From NCBI GenBank assembly GCA_002506595.1, contig DAXV01000022.1:12014-34943 (forward strand): a stretch of 22,930 bases of DNA. The letters are read 5' to 3'. Shown in pieces: positions 7,886 through 15,900 of the stretch (positions within the stretch are counted from its first letter, which is position 1; each line of letters starts with the position of its first letter). The notes under the pieces were generated by a model. It saw only the letters and a list, made by a program, of their open reading frames with translations, did no database searches and was not told the origin of the DNA. This DNA is from Acidilobaceae archaeon UBA158 (GTDB lineage: Archaea; Thermoproteota; Thermoprotei_A; Sulfolobales; Acidilobaceae). Position numbers and translations under genes: made by a program.

Positions 7886-8776
7886 ATGAAGAATATAGTT
7901 ATTTCGGGAACTAATAGTGTTTCAGAAGAAATAGCAAAATCATTAGCAAACTCCTTATCTGCTGAATTATGTAAACCAATTTATAAGGTATTTCCAGATG
8001 GAGAAAGCTATGTGAGATTACCATGCAATGTAAATGATAGTAAAGTAATTGTTGTTCAATCTCTTATAAACCCCCAGGATAAATCAATAATAGAAGCAAT
8101 ATTATTAGGAGACGCTATTAAAGAAAAAGCCGTAGATCAAATACTAGTAACACCATATCTAGCATATTCAAGACAAGACAAGATATTTTTAGAAGGAGAA
8201 CCCATAAGCATTAGAGCAATTTTAAAGATGTTTAGCGAATATTACAATTTTTTGGCAACAATAGAAATACATAAAGAAGATAGCTTGAAGTTTTTCAATA
8301 AGAATTCCATTAATATAAGGCCATATACATATATGGCAGAGAAGATTAATTTTGATAATAAAAACATAGCTGTTTTATCTCCAGATATAGGGGCAATAGA
8401 AAGAGCAAAAATTCTTTCAAGTTATTTGAATTGCGAATATGATTATTTCATTAAAACCAGGGATAGGATTACAGGAGAAGTTACTATGCAGCCAAAACAA
8501 TTAGATGTTAAAGGAAAGGACATAATAATAGTAGATGATATAATTAGCACTGGAGGTACAATTTTGAAGGCAACTCAGATTTTGAAAAATCAAGGAGCAA
8601 GAAATATTTATGTAATTGTTTCACATGCATTATTATTAGAAAACGCAGAAGAAAAGCTGTTTTCTAGTGGAGTAAATAAAATATATGCAACAAACACATT
8701 GCCAAAGAAGAATAAGGTAGATTATATAGATGTTGGTCCATTGATTGCTAAGAATTTATCCGCTTATCTCAATTAA
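7886..8776 (+). CDS. prs: Ribose-phosphate pyrophosphokinase (PRPP synthetase)
   Basis: Makes PRPP from ribose 5-phosphate and ATP, feeding nucleotide, histidine and tryptophan synthesis. Numbered from ATG 7886 (296 residues), family motifs are FPDGE (36-40), the ATP-binding loop YSRQDK (94-99), the histidine in IEIHKED (His129) and the PRPP loop DIIIVDDIISTGGT (212-225). The length is typical of short archaeal enzymes, which often lack the allosteric features of bacterial ones. ATG 7886 is chosen over an in-frame TTG at 7880 because TAAATATAATA lies about 25 bp before it and GGGAG is suitably spaced. The last 21 bases overlap the end of the convergent HTH-phosphoribosyltransferase gene. Confidence 0.94.
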   Translation: MKNIVISGTNSVSEEIAKSLANSLSAELCKPIYKVFPDGESYVRLPCNVNDSKVIVVQSLINPQDKSIIEAILLGDAIKEKAVDQILVTPYLAYSRQDKIFLEGEPISIRAILKMFSEYYNFLATIEIHKEDSLKFFNKNSINIRPYTYMAEKINFDNKNIAVLSPDIGAIERAKILSSYLNCEYDYFIKTRDRITGEVTMQPKQLDVKGKDIIIVDDIISTGGTILKATQILKNQGARNIYVIVSHALLLENAEEKLFSSGVNKIYATNTLPKKNKVDYIDVGPLIAKNLSAYLN

Positions 8777-9448
8777 AGCTTCAGAGTCTGGTAATAATTT
8801 CCAATCCTTTCCTATTCCTACAATTACTAACATAGATTTTGGCTCTGCCCCAGCCTTTCTTATTAATTCTATTAATGCATTTAAAGTATGTCCTCTTACA
8901 CTAAAATCATCAACTATAAGTATCTTATTACCTTTAGGCAATTCCCTTTTTGGAACATAAAATACTGTATATGATGCAGGTCCATAAAAATGGATTCCTT
9001 CTATAATAGGCTCCGATGAAATAGGCCTTTGTTTTTTAGCCACAATCATGGGTGCTCCGGAAGCGATGCTAATAGATGTTGCTAAGCTAATCCCTCCGGC
9101 TTCAGGCGTTAATATTCTATCAAAATTTCCATTAAATCTCTTTTTAACGTATTCAGAAATTAATAATAAAGCATCTGGATTCCAAGTTACCCCGCTAATA
9201 TCATAAAAACCATTATATACTTTTATTGCATTAGCAACGATATTTGATATAATTTGCTTAGACAAAATGGAATTTATAATTTCTCTTGCATTTCCTTCAG
9301 ATGGCAAGGTATATTCTGTAGAATATCTAGAAATTAATGATAATGATAAGCCGGTAAGCTCTGAGATCTTTGATAAAGATAAGAATTTCCTTGCTGACCT
9401 CAAAATCTTAACAGCCCTTAATCTTTCTTCATAATTTTGTTGGGGCAT
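8756..9448 (-). CDS. HTH-phosphoribosyltransferase domain protein (GfcR/PurR-like organisation)
   Basis: An N-terminal helix-turn-helix (about residues 20-48, with SLSKISELTGLSLSLISRY) is joined to a type I phosphoribosyltransferase fold (about 70-225). The PRPP-binding loop is KILIVDDFSVRGHT (175-188), in which the usual Thr-Gly of the loop is replaced by Val-Arg-Gly-His. The same domain order occurs in archaeal GfcR-like proteins, often labelled orotate phosphoribosyltransferase-like, and resembles bacterial PurR in concept. It could be a PRPP- or nucleotide-sensing regulator, an enzyme, or both. The start ATG 9448 has GGTG nine bases upstream. It lies 40 bp behind the Agl24-like gene on the same strand and overlaps the end of prs by 21 bases on the opposite strand. 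Confidence 0.82.
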   Translation of the reverse strand: MPQQNYEERLRAVKILRSARKFLSLSKISELTGLSLSLISRYSTEYTLPSEGNAREIINSILSKQIISNIVANAIKVYNGFYDISGVTWNPDALLLISEYVKKRFNGNFDRILTPEAGGISLATSISIASGAPMIVAKKQRPISSEPIIEGIHFYGPASYTVFYVPKRELPKGNKILIVDDFSVRGHTLNALIELIRKAGAEPKSMLVIVGIGKDWKLLPDSEALIEISG

Positions 9449-9488
9449 AATTAAGCACCCATTATATTTGAATTAATTAAACCTTAAA

Positions 9489-10472
9489 TTATAACATTGA
9501 GTTAATTATTTTAGCAAGCTCCAATGCTCCATCATTATAATTATTAGGAATTAAATTTTTTACTTGCTTTATTGCCTCCATTATTGAATTTTCATTTATA
9601 TATTCTGGGGATAAATAATAAGCATTTAATTTTTTTGCCATAATTTCAGATTCCTTAAGTCTTGTTTCATTTTGCATCCACTTCCATTCAATGTTTGGGG
9701 CAAGAATTGTTGGCTTTTTATATTTTAAAGCGCTTTCCACAGCGGTTCTACCAAAATGTGTAATAACAATGCTTGCATTTGCAATATATTTTTCTAGATT
9801 GGGGTCGAATTGAAATACTTTCCATTCAGGATGCGCTTTCATGTATGGTTTTGGATCCACCTTACCTGTTTGTAAGACAATATTTTCCAGATTTGTTTTT
9901 GATAATGCATCAAAGAGTTTTTTATATCCATAACTTCCAGCGCTGACCAATATATATCCTTCATCTTTAATACTATATTTTAATTTACCTAAAAATGGAC
10001 CGACAACCTTTCCTTTTTTATTATTGAATTTTAATTGTTCTTCCCATTGAAATGCAATCAACTTTGAAATTCTTCCTAGCGTTTTAATAGTCCTGCTTGG
10101 CTCTAAAAATCTCTCAGTAGATTCAAATACTATAATATCAGAGCCTTTTAACCATAACGCTAATCCTGCTGAAATACTATGATTACTACCGCTTGCTATA
10201 GCTAATTTATACCCAGACTTAACCTTAAAGAGGGATTTTATAATAGCAATGGGTGCCCTTAATATACCTTTATACAACGATTCACTTGGATCCAAAAATT
10301 TAGGGGTTTCAGAAACAACTTTTCCATAATTTATTACAGAATTTCTAGTCCATGAATCATTTTCAGGTATTATAAAATCTACTTCTATGCCTAGATCTAT
10401 GAGGTATTCAGCTAATGCTATGCTATGTCCTGTATGTCCCCCTCCGCTAGCTATTATTAAAACTTTTTTCAT
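9489..10472 (-). CDS. Agl24-like Alg14/Alg13-type UDP-GlcNAc glycosyltransferase
   Basis: A single-chain glycosyltransferase of the GT28/MurG fold whose N-terminal half resembles eukaryotic Alg14 and C-terminal half Alg13. The start contains SGGGHTGHS, equivalent to the Alg14 GSGGHT motif with its essential histidine (His13 from the chosen start). The acidic segment FESTERF follows at about residues 116-122. The Alg13-like half contains ILVSAGSYGYKKL and THFGRTAVESALKYKKP, the nucleotide-sugar binding region. Sulfolobus Agl24 adds the second GlcNAc to the lipid-linked N-glycan precursor, so the same role at the inner face of the membrane is inferred. ATG 10472 is preferred to the in-frame ATG at 10487 because GGAG (10482-10479) sits six bases before it. 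It lies 35 bp behind the methyltransferase gene. Confidence 0.78.
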   Translation of the reverse strand: MKKVLIIASGGGHTGHSIALAEYLIDLGIEVDFIIPENDSWTRNSVINYGKVVSETPKFLDPSESLYKGILRAPIAIIKSLFKVKSGYKLAIASGSNHSISAGLALWLKGSDIIVFESTERFLEPSRTIKTLGRISKLIAFQWEEQLKFNNKKGKVVGPFLGKLKYSIKDEGYILVSAGSYGYKKLFDALSKTNLENIVLQTGKVDPKPYMKAHPEWKVFQFDPNLEKYIANASIVITHFGRTAVESALKYKKPTILAPNIEWKWMQNETRLKESEIMAKKLNAYYLSPEYINENSIMEAIKQVKNLIPNNYNDGALELAKIINSML

Positions 10473-10507
10473 ACTATTCTCCATCATTAAAATATTGTTT
10501 TAATGCT

Positions 10508-11683
10508 TTAAGTTTTCTTTTTGATTAGCTTTGATATAAAAAATCCAGGATAATTATTTTCTGGAGAAAATCTGATTCCATAATCATTTTTGATTACGTT
10601 TTTTTCTTTTATATTTATATCCTCTAACTCAAAACCTAAATCCAATGCATATTTTATGTTCTCTTCATTTTCAATATAAGTTAATGTGCATGTAGAATAC
10701 ATTAATATGCCTCCAGGCTTTAACAGTTTAAAGGCTTCATTTATAAACTGTTTCTGATATCTTGATAAAATCAATGCATCCCTTAGGCTTTTTTTATCGC
10801 TAAGCTTTGGTATTACGCCTAAGTTTGTGCAAGGAGGATCTATTAATACGAGATCTGCTTTCTCTTTAATGTTAAGTTCTTGGCTCGCATATCTAGAATC
10901 TCCTCCAATAACTTCAACCCAATCATAACCCAATCTCTTCATTTTTTCCTTCAAATCATTTATCTTGCTTGGCCTATCAATTGCTATTATTTTTGAATTT
11001 CTTCCAACTTTTTGAGCTATGTTACCTACTTTACCTCCAGGAGCTGCATTCATATCTATTATAATTGAGCCTTCTTTAGGATTTGCTATTTCTCCAACCC
11101 ACATGCTTGGTAGGCTTTGAGAATATACATACCCTTCTTCAAATCCCGGAAGTTCTCTTATTTTTTGAGTTTTATAAATAGAATCCTCTACAATAACAGC
11201 TAATCCTTTTTTTAATCTATATATGTCTTCCCAATCTATTACAGATATACCAGAAGCCAAAGGTATCTCATTTTTATTAAATATTGTTACCTTATCTCCT
11301 TTCCTTATTTTATCTGCCTTAAGAATTCCTGGTATGTATAAATTACTCCCAAGATATATGGATTCCGAGGCATACTTATTTACATAAATTTTCTTATCAT
11401 ATATAGGAATTTCATAAGGTCCATTTATTGGGGTATAGATGGCATAATCTATGTTTTCATCTTTATAAAAATTTATTTTGTTTTCTTTTAATATATTTAG
11501 GTATTCATCTCTTGATATCTTTAAGGTATTAACTCTCAGATAAAATCTTGTTGGAGGCTTAGAAAGAAGATTAACTATTTTACATGAATTTCCGAATAAA
11601 GAATCCAATTCTTCTAATAAACCAATATTATAGCTAAGCGTTTCATTACAATTAATGTATTTATTTGCTACGTCTTTACCCAT
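10508..11683 (-). CDS. NSUN6-like RNA m5C methyltransferase with PUA domain
   Basis: A SAM-dependent RNA cytosine-5 methyltransferase of the NOL1/NOP2/Sun family. Numbered from ATG 11683 (391 residues), a PUA RNA-binding domain lies at about 105-170 within the N-terminal half. SAM motif I is DMNAAPGGK (210-218), motif IV is DPPCTNLG with Cys285, and motif VI is YSTCTL with the catalytic Cys332. The inserted PUA domain is the NSUN6 layout; human and archaeal NSUN6 methylate C72 in the acceptor stem of certain tRNAs. That target is inferred. The start is fixed by AGGAGG six bases upstream, which makes the nine extra upstream in-frame codons untranslated. It is probably first in a three-gene unit with the glycosyltransferase and HTH protein. 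Confidence 0.88.
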   Translation of the reverse strand: MGKDVANKYINCNETLSYNIGLLEELDSLFGNSCKIVNLLSKPPTRFYLRVNTLKISRDEYLNILKENKINFYKDENIDYAIYTPINGPYEIPIYDKKIYVNKYASESIYLGSNLYIPGILKADKIRKGDKVTIFNKNEIPLASGISVIDWEDIYRLKKGLAVIVEDSIYKTQKIRELPGFEEGYVYSQSLPSMWVGEIANPKEGSIIIDMNAAPGGKVGNIAQKVGRNSKIIAIDRPSKINDLKEKMKRLGYDWVEVIGGDSRYASQELNIKEKADLVLIDPPCTNLGVIPKLSDKKSLRDALILSRYQKQFINEAFKLLKPGGILMYSTCTLTYIENEENIKYALDLGFELEDINIKEKNVIKNDYGIRFSPENNYPGFFISKLIKKKT

Positions 11684-11792
11684 TTTAGTCCTCCTAAGGC
11701 ATATTACCATTGATATAAAAAGCTTTAAATTTTATTCTTTAGTAACATAAAGATAAAACCTTTTTCTCTTATTTTTATAAATGGAGAGAAAA

Positions 11793-12152
11793 ATGTCATC
11801 GCAACTAAAAGTTTTAGTTATTTTATCAAGTAGTGATATAAATAAAATATTAACAGGATTATTGTGGTCTACAAACGCATTTAAATACAAATGGGTTTCT
11901 GATATAAAACTCATATTCTTTGGACCATCAGAAAAATTCTTGAGCTCAAAAGACAAGAGGGTTTTAGATGCTTTAAAGCAATTTCAATCATATGCAAATC
12001 AAAAGCCACTTGCATGCAAATTCTTAGCAGAACAAGACGGTACATTAAATGAATTACAAGCAGTTTCTTCAGAATTTAATATTGATGTAGTTTATGTTGG
12101 CAGCAAGATTTCTTCTTATATTTCAGAAGGATATATACCATTAGTATTTTAA
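11793..12152 (+). CDS. DsrE-superfamily small protein, function unknown
   Basis: A 119-residue cytosolic protein. KVLVILSSSDINKILTGLLW followed by helix, then DIKLIFFGPSEKFL and VDVVYVGSKIS alternates strand and helix as in the DsrE/DsrF-like fold, which is associated with sulfur relay and carrier proteins. The only cysteine is in LACKFLAEQ, so a standard DsrE catalytic cysteine cannot be assigned. Similar DsrE-like proteins of unknown role are common in Sulfolobales. ATG 11793 is preferred because GGAGAG lies just upstream; an in-frame ATG at 11781 is possible. No Dsr, Tus or Hdr genes are adjacent. It diverges from the methyltransferase gene and ends 5 bp from the convergent MFS gene. Confidence 0.7.
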   Translation: MSSQLKVLVILSSSDINKILTGLLWSTNAFKYKWVSDIKLIFFGPSEKFLSSKDKRVLDALKQFQSYANQKPLACKFLAEQDGTLNELQAVSSEFNIDVVYVGSKISSYISEGYIPLVF

Positions 12153-12157
12153 AAAAG

Positions 12158-13582
12158 TTATTTTCTAGATACATAATTTTTCGTAAATAATGATGTTGCA
12201 AATGTTAAGAATGAGAAAATAATACCAATCAAAAATGTATAGTCAAATGCCTCAGGCCCTGCTTCTGTGAAGAATGAGAAACCAAGCTTTGGAATATAAT
12301 ATGAGGCATAAGCAACGTATGTTGTCATTAAATTTGCAGTCATAACAGGTCCTATGGAAGAACCTAGAAATCTAACCATGGTATTAAAACCAAGGCCAAC
12401 TGTAACGCTATCTTCAGGCATTGAAATTGCTATCATATTAACTATAGGTGTGATAATTGATATAATTCCTATACCAGTTACAAAGGAGTCTATTATTAAA
12501 GGCAATGTTCCCGATCTATCATATATAAATAAAAAGAAGCCTATTAATGAAACAATTGAGCCATATATAAGAACTGGCTTTGGACCTATTGAACTAACAG
12601 CTATGCCAACGATTGGGGCTATTATAATCATAACTAAAGTAGCTGGCAACAACGAAAGTGCAGCGTTAATAACTGATAATCCTAAACCATATGGTGCTGG
12701 TTCTTCAGCATAATATATAACAGCTAAATATAATGTAAACATAGTTACTCCTGAAAAGAGGCCGGCAAAATTCGCTACCATAACATTTTTGATTTTTAAG
12801 AGGTTGGGTCTTATTAATGGATTACTTGTTTTATTTATGTAGAATAAGAAGCCTATAAATAACGCTAAACCTAAAATAATTATAGGTAATTGTACTAATG
12901 AAATCCAGCCTTTATATGGAGCTTCTGTAAGATATATTAAAATTAATGCTGTACCAATAGATAATAAAGTGGAGCTGAAATAATCGATTTTTTCCTTTTT
13001 AACTGGAGGATGAGGGCCTATAGTTATATAGGAAATTATTATTGCAATTAAAGCAATAGCAAAAGCTATATGGAACATTGCCCTCCATCCAAAATATTCA
13101 TCGATATATGCGCCAGCAATCATACCTATTGTCATACCAATTGCTACCATAGCGCTTAGAACACCTTGAGCAAGCGCAACCCTTTCTTTAGGAAATATAT
13201 CAGTTATTATTGCTATGCTTAATGGAAAAATAGAAAAACCGAAGCCTTGAATTGCTCTTGATCCTATTAAAAAATATACGTTAGGAGAAAAACCGGCAAA
13301 CAATACTGCTAATGAATATAGAATTAATGAAATTAGATAAAGTCTCCTTTTTCCAAATGTATCTCCCATCTTTCCAAACAAGGGTGCTATTGCAGCCCCA
13401 ACAACTAGATAAGCAGAAACTATCCATGCAGCTTCCTCATTTGTTGCAGATAAGGCCTGTTCTATATGAGGTAGAGAAGGTATTACCATAGCTTCAACAT
13501 AACTTGTTAATGCAGTAGTAAATGTTAGCACTCCTAAAACTAAATATGGTTTTTCGGGATCCTTTTGCATAAGGTTCCCCAT
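12158..13582 (-). CDS. MFS exporter, DHA2-like 14-TM drug efflux type
   Basis: A 474-residue permease resembling the EmrB/QacA (DHA2) branch of MFS. The opening has TALTSYVEAMVIPSLPHIEQALS and the helix 2-3 loop GKMGDTFGKRRLY, then GSRAIQGFGFSIFPLSIAI and a helix 5 segment of motif-C type (AIGMTIGMIAGAYIDEYFGW). The number of hydrophobic segments agrees with 14 helices. Such proteins export drugs, organic anions or lipids by proton exchange; the substrate is unknown. The ATG at 13582 directly follows the TAA stop of the preceding gene for an exported protein, so the two are co-translated. ATG 13570 (codon 5), with GGGG six bases upstream, is an alternative start. Confidence 0.87.
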   Translation of the reverse strand: MGNLMQKDPEKPYLVLGVLTFTTALTSYVEAMVIPSLPHIEQALSATNEEAAWIVSAYLVVGAAIAPLFGKMGDTFGKRRLYLISLILYSLAVLFAGFSPNVYFLIGSRAIQGFGFSIFPLSIAIITDIFPKERVALAQGVLSAMVAIGMTIGMIAGAYIDEYFGWRAMFHIAFAIALIAIIISYITIGPHPPVKKEKIDYFSSTLLSIGTALILIYLTEAPYKGWISLVQLPIIILGLALFIGFLFYINKTSNPLIRPNLLKIKNVMVANFAGLFSGVTMFTLYLAVIYYAEEPAPYGLGLSVINAALSLLPATLVMIIIAPIVGIAVSSIGPKPVLIYGSIVSLIGFFLFIYDRSGTLPLIIDSFVTGIGIISIITPIVNMIAISMPEDSVTVGLGFNTMVRFLGSSIGPVMTANLMTTYVAYASYYIPKLGFSFFTEAGPEAFDYTFLIGIIFSFLTFATSLFTKNYVSRK

Positions 13583-14965
13583 TTAATGTCTTCTCCTTCT
13601 TACTCCAATAATAGCCATAACGATTAGTATTATTATTACGATAATTGCTACTAAATACAACACATCAACAGAGCTTACTTTACCTAATGAACTTAATGAA
13701 AACGATGAAGATATTGTTATAGGTATTTCAATTATTTGATGCATTGGTGTCATTGTAGGAGGTTGGTACCAAGATATTGCTATAGGTATGTAATATGTTC
13801 CTGGAGATATTCCTGAAGAAGAGCTAACGACGAATGTAACATTAAAAACTGTATCGCTAGGTATGTCGCCAACAGTATAATTAATAGTTTCAACTCCTAT
13901 TAATGGATTAACGCTTGAAGAAACATATGGTATTATAACTGGGTTTGGTAATAAGGTAACCGTTACAAATTTTGATGCCATACCGCCTAAGTTTATTAAT
14001 GATATTGTTATATATGTATTTGATTCCCCTTGAGTTAATGAATTATGATATATTTGTGTTGCAACAAAATATGCTGAAGGCTTAACTTCAATTGGTATAT
14101 CGAAAGATTCATTTATATTATTTCCCTTAACAACAAGAATGGCTGTGGTATTAAATGGTGCAGGTATTTGTACAGTCTTATAAGGCTCTATTAATGATAC
14201 TGGAGTAGTTATATTTTGAATTTCAAGAGGGAATGATATGTTTATTGGTTTGCCTATTGGCAAGTAGCCTATGTTTATTTTATTAGAGCCTGAATATAAT
14301 GGAGATAATTGGGAAGGAGTATAAAGGTATGCGCTAATATTACTTGCAATAACATTACCTTGATTGACTAAGTAAACAGTTAAGATAGCTGCAGTATCTC
14401 CTGCATAAATAACTGAAGGAGTAGTTTTGAATCCAACTAATTTTAAGTCAACAATGCCTAAAATAGGAACTGAATAATTTACCGTAGTAAATTGAGTTAT
14501 TGGTATTGTTTGGTTTAATTGAGGTACAGTTTTAAATATTGTATATTTTATATTAAGCGTTTCATTATATACCTTATCTTGAGAAGTTTTGCTAACGTTA
14601 AACAATCCAAATAGTTTTAAAGTAGTCCCTGGATTTAATACTGGAATATATAAGCTAGGTATTGGACTTCCTTTTGATAATATTAAAGGATATGAAATTG
14701 TTGAATTAATTGTTACGTTATATAGCGTATAAGGCCCTAGATATGTAATTGTTATAGTTAAAGGCAAAAATGATGCCCCTGGATATGCTAAAATTTGAGA
14801 TTCATTAGTACCCCAATAAGAATATGCTATAAATGATGGTTTTAGTATTGGAGTTGTTTCTGCTCTACTGATATTAGTAAAAGATATTCCGATTAATATT
14901 AATGAAATAATCAATAAAACTGTTATAACACTTATCTTTTTTCTTAAGCCATTCAATATATTCAC
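13583..14965 (-). CDS. Exported, C-terminally membrane-anchored, sequon-rich beta protein (COG1361/CARDB-like)
   Basis: A signal peptide (basic NGLRKK, then a hydrophobic stretch to about residue 34) ends near SRAETT. The rest is Ser/Thr/Asn/Pro-rich beta-structure resembling two or three CARDB/NEW3-type immunoglobulin-like modules, as in COG1361 S-layer-associated proteins. A final hydrophobic helix (VLYLVAIIVIIILIVMAIIG) ends in RRRRH, a stop-transfer anchor. About 14 Asn-X-Ser/Thr sequons are visible (for example NVT, NST, NET, NQT, NYS), so heavy N-glycosylation is likely. The start is GTG 14965; TTG 14956 is possible, because GGTGA containing that GTG would suit it. The stop TAA abuts the ATG of the MFS gene. 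A cell-surface partner or adaptor for that exporter is my inference. Confidence 0.8.
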   Translation of the reverse strand: MNILNGLRKKISVITVLLIISLILIGISFTNISRAETTPILKPSFIAYSYWGTNESQILAYPGASFLPLTITITYLGPYTLYNVTINSTISYPLILSKGSPIPSLYIPVLNPGTTLKLFGLFNVSKTSQDKVYNETLNIKYTIFKTVPQLNQTIPITQFTTVNYSVPILGIVDLKLVGFKTTPSVIYAGDTAAILTVYLVNQGNVIASNISAYLYTPSQLSPLYSGSNKINIGYLPIGKPINISFPLEIQNITTPVSLIEPYKTVQIPAPFNTTAILVVKGNNINESFDIPIEVKPSAYFVATQIYHNSLTQGESNTYITISLINLGGMASKFVTVTLLPNPVIIPYVSSSVNPLIGVETINYTVGDIPSDTVFNVTFVVSSSSGISPGTYYIPIAISWYQPPTMTPMHQIIEIPITISSSFSLSSLGKVSSVDVLYLVAIIVIIILIVMAIIGVRRRRH

Positions 14966-15088
14966 CAGAACTATATATTTAGCAAAGTTATATAAAAATC
15001 CTTATTACAAATAATTGATTTCTTTAAAGTGGGAAAATTTTGATGATAGATAAAGTAAATATAGGTTAATTGATTTTCTTTTTTATGA

Positions 15089-15163
<75 letters not shown>

Positions 15164-15215
15164 TATAATTTATTTTATGAAAATAATGAAGAAAGTTATT
15201 ATAATATATTGGTTA

Positions 15216-15253
15216 TAGTAAAAATATAAAATTTTTACTATTCTTAGTAGTAA
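15216..15253 (+). promoter_or_regulatory. Inverted repeat over the tenA TATA box (operator-like)
   Basis: TAGTAAAAAT (15216-15225) and ATTTTTACTA (15231-15240) form a perfect 10-bp inverted repeat around ATAAA. The TATA box TATAAAA (15225-15231) sits exactly in its middle, and transcription from it would begin near 15251, giving a leader of about 14 nt before ATG 15265. A second TAGTAA (15248-15253) can pair with the same TTACTA (15235-15240). A repressor bound here would cover TATA and start site. It is less likely to be an RNA hairpin, because most of it lies upstream of the expected start. Confidence 0.55.
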
Positions 15254-15264
15254 TAGGGATTCAA

Positions 15265-15900
15265 ATGAGGAATTTTGATTTATTAAGAGATGACGTGAAA
15301 GAATTATGGGATAAATATATTAGGCATGAATTTGTTGTTAAAATGAAAGAAGGTACATTGCCTTTAGATAACTTTAAGTATTATATGATTCAAGATTCAA
15401 AGTATGTTAATATAATGCTTAAATCTCTATTAAATGCATCGAGCAAAGCACCTCTAAATAAAATTACAAATATATTAAATGCAATTTTTAATACAAGAGA
15501 TAAAGGTTTGGAAGTAGAAAAAGAAATATCGGAAAAACTAAATATAGATGATTCAATAATAGAAAATACAGGATATAATTTGGTAAACTATGCATATACA
15601 AGACATTTGTATTATTATTCTACAGTTAGTTGGGATCATTTTCTTGCATCTTGGGCACCTTGCATGATAGGCTATAGTTTTGTTGGAAAATTTGTAAAAG
15701 GATCTCCGAATGAAATATATGATTTGTGGGCAAGCTTTTACGGTTCGAAAGATTATGAAAAAAGGGTAGAAGCTATAATTGATGCCCTCGATGATATAAA
15801 ATTAAACGATGAAATAAAGAATGTCTTCAGAAACAGTGTTAACTTTGAAATAATGTTTTGGGATGCAGCTTTGAGAAAAGATCCAACGATTTTTAAATAG
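15265..15900 (+). CDS. tenA: TenA-family thiaminase II/aminopyrimidine aminohydrolase
   Basis: TenA hydrolyses aminomethyl-HMP from degraded thiamine and so salvages the pyrimidine half of vitamin B1. Family residues are in place: GTLPLDNFKYYMIQD with Asp44, the APCMIGY segment with the catalytic cysteine Cys133 (Cys135 in the Bacillus enzyme), and SVNFEIMFWDAA with Glu195. YYYSTVSWDHF lies in the conserved mid-region. The length (211) is short but normal for archaeal TenA. The start ATG 15265 has GGGAT a few bases upstream and a TATA box at 15225. No thiamine biosynthesis genes are adjacent, and I see no TPP riboswitch in the short leader. The gene overlaps the end of convergent cdvC by 8 bases. 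Confidence 0.92.
   Translation: MRNFDLLRDDVKELWDKYIRHEFVVKMKEGTLPLDNFKYYMIQDSKYVNIMLKSLLNASSKAPLNKITNILNAIFNTRDKGLEVEKEISEKLNIDDSIIENTGYNLVNYAYTRHLYYYSTVSWDHFLASWAPCMIGYSFVGKFVKGSPNEIYDLWASFYGSKDYEKRVEAIIDALDDIKLNDEIKNVFRNSVNFEIMFWDAALRKDPTIFK

Noticed and set aside
11732..11956. 74-aa minus-strand frame across the methyltransferase/DsrE gap
   Set aside because: Antisense to the DsrE-like gene, with no ribosome-binding site and no recognisable motif.
12354..12713. 119-aa plus-strand frame
   Set aside because: Lies wholly within the MFS exporter gene on the other strand.
15036..15060. TTGATGATAG upstream of tRNA-Ala as a box C of another C/D sRNA
   Set aside because: The first base is not a purine and no box D follows at a suitable distance.
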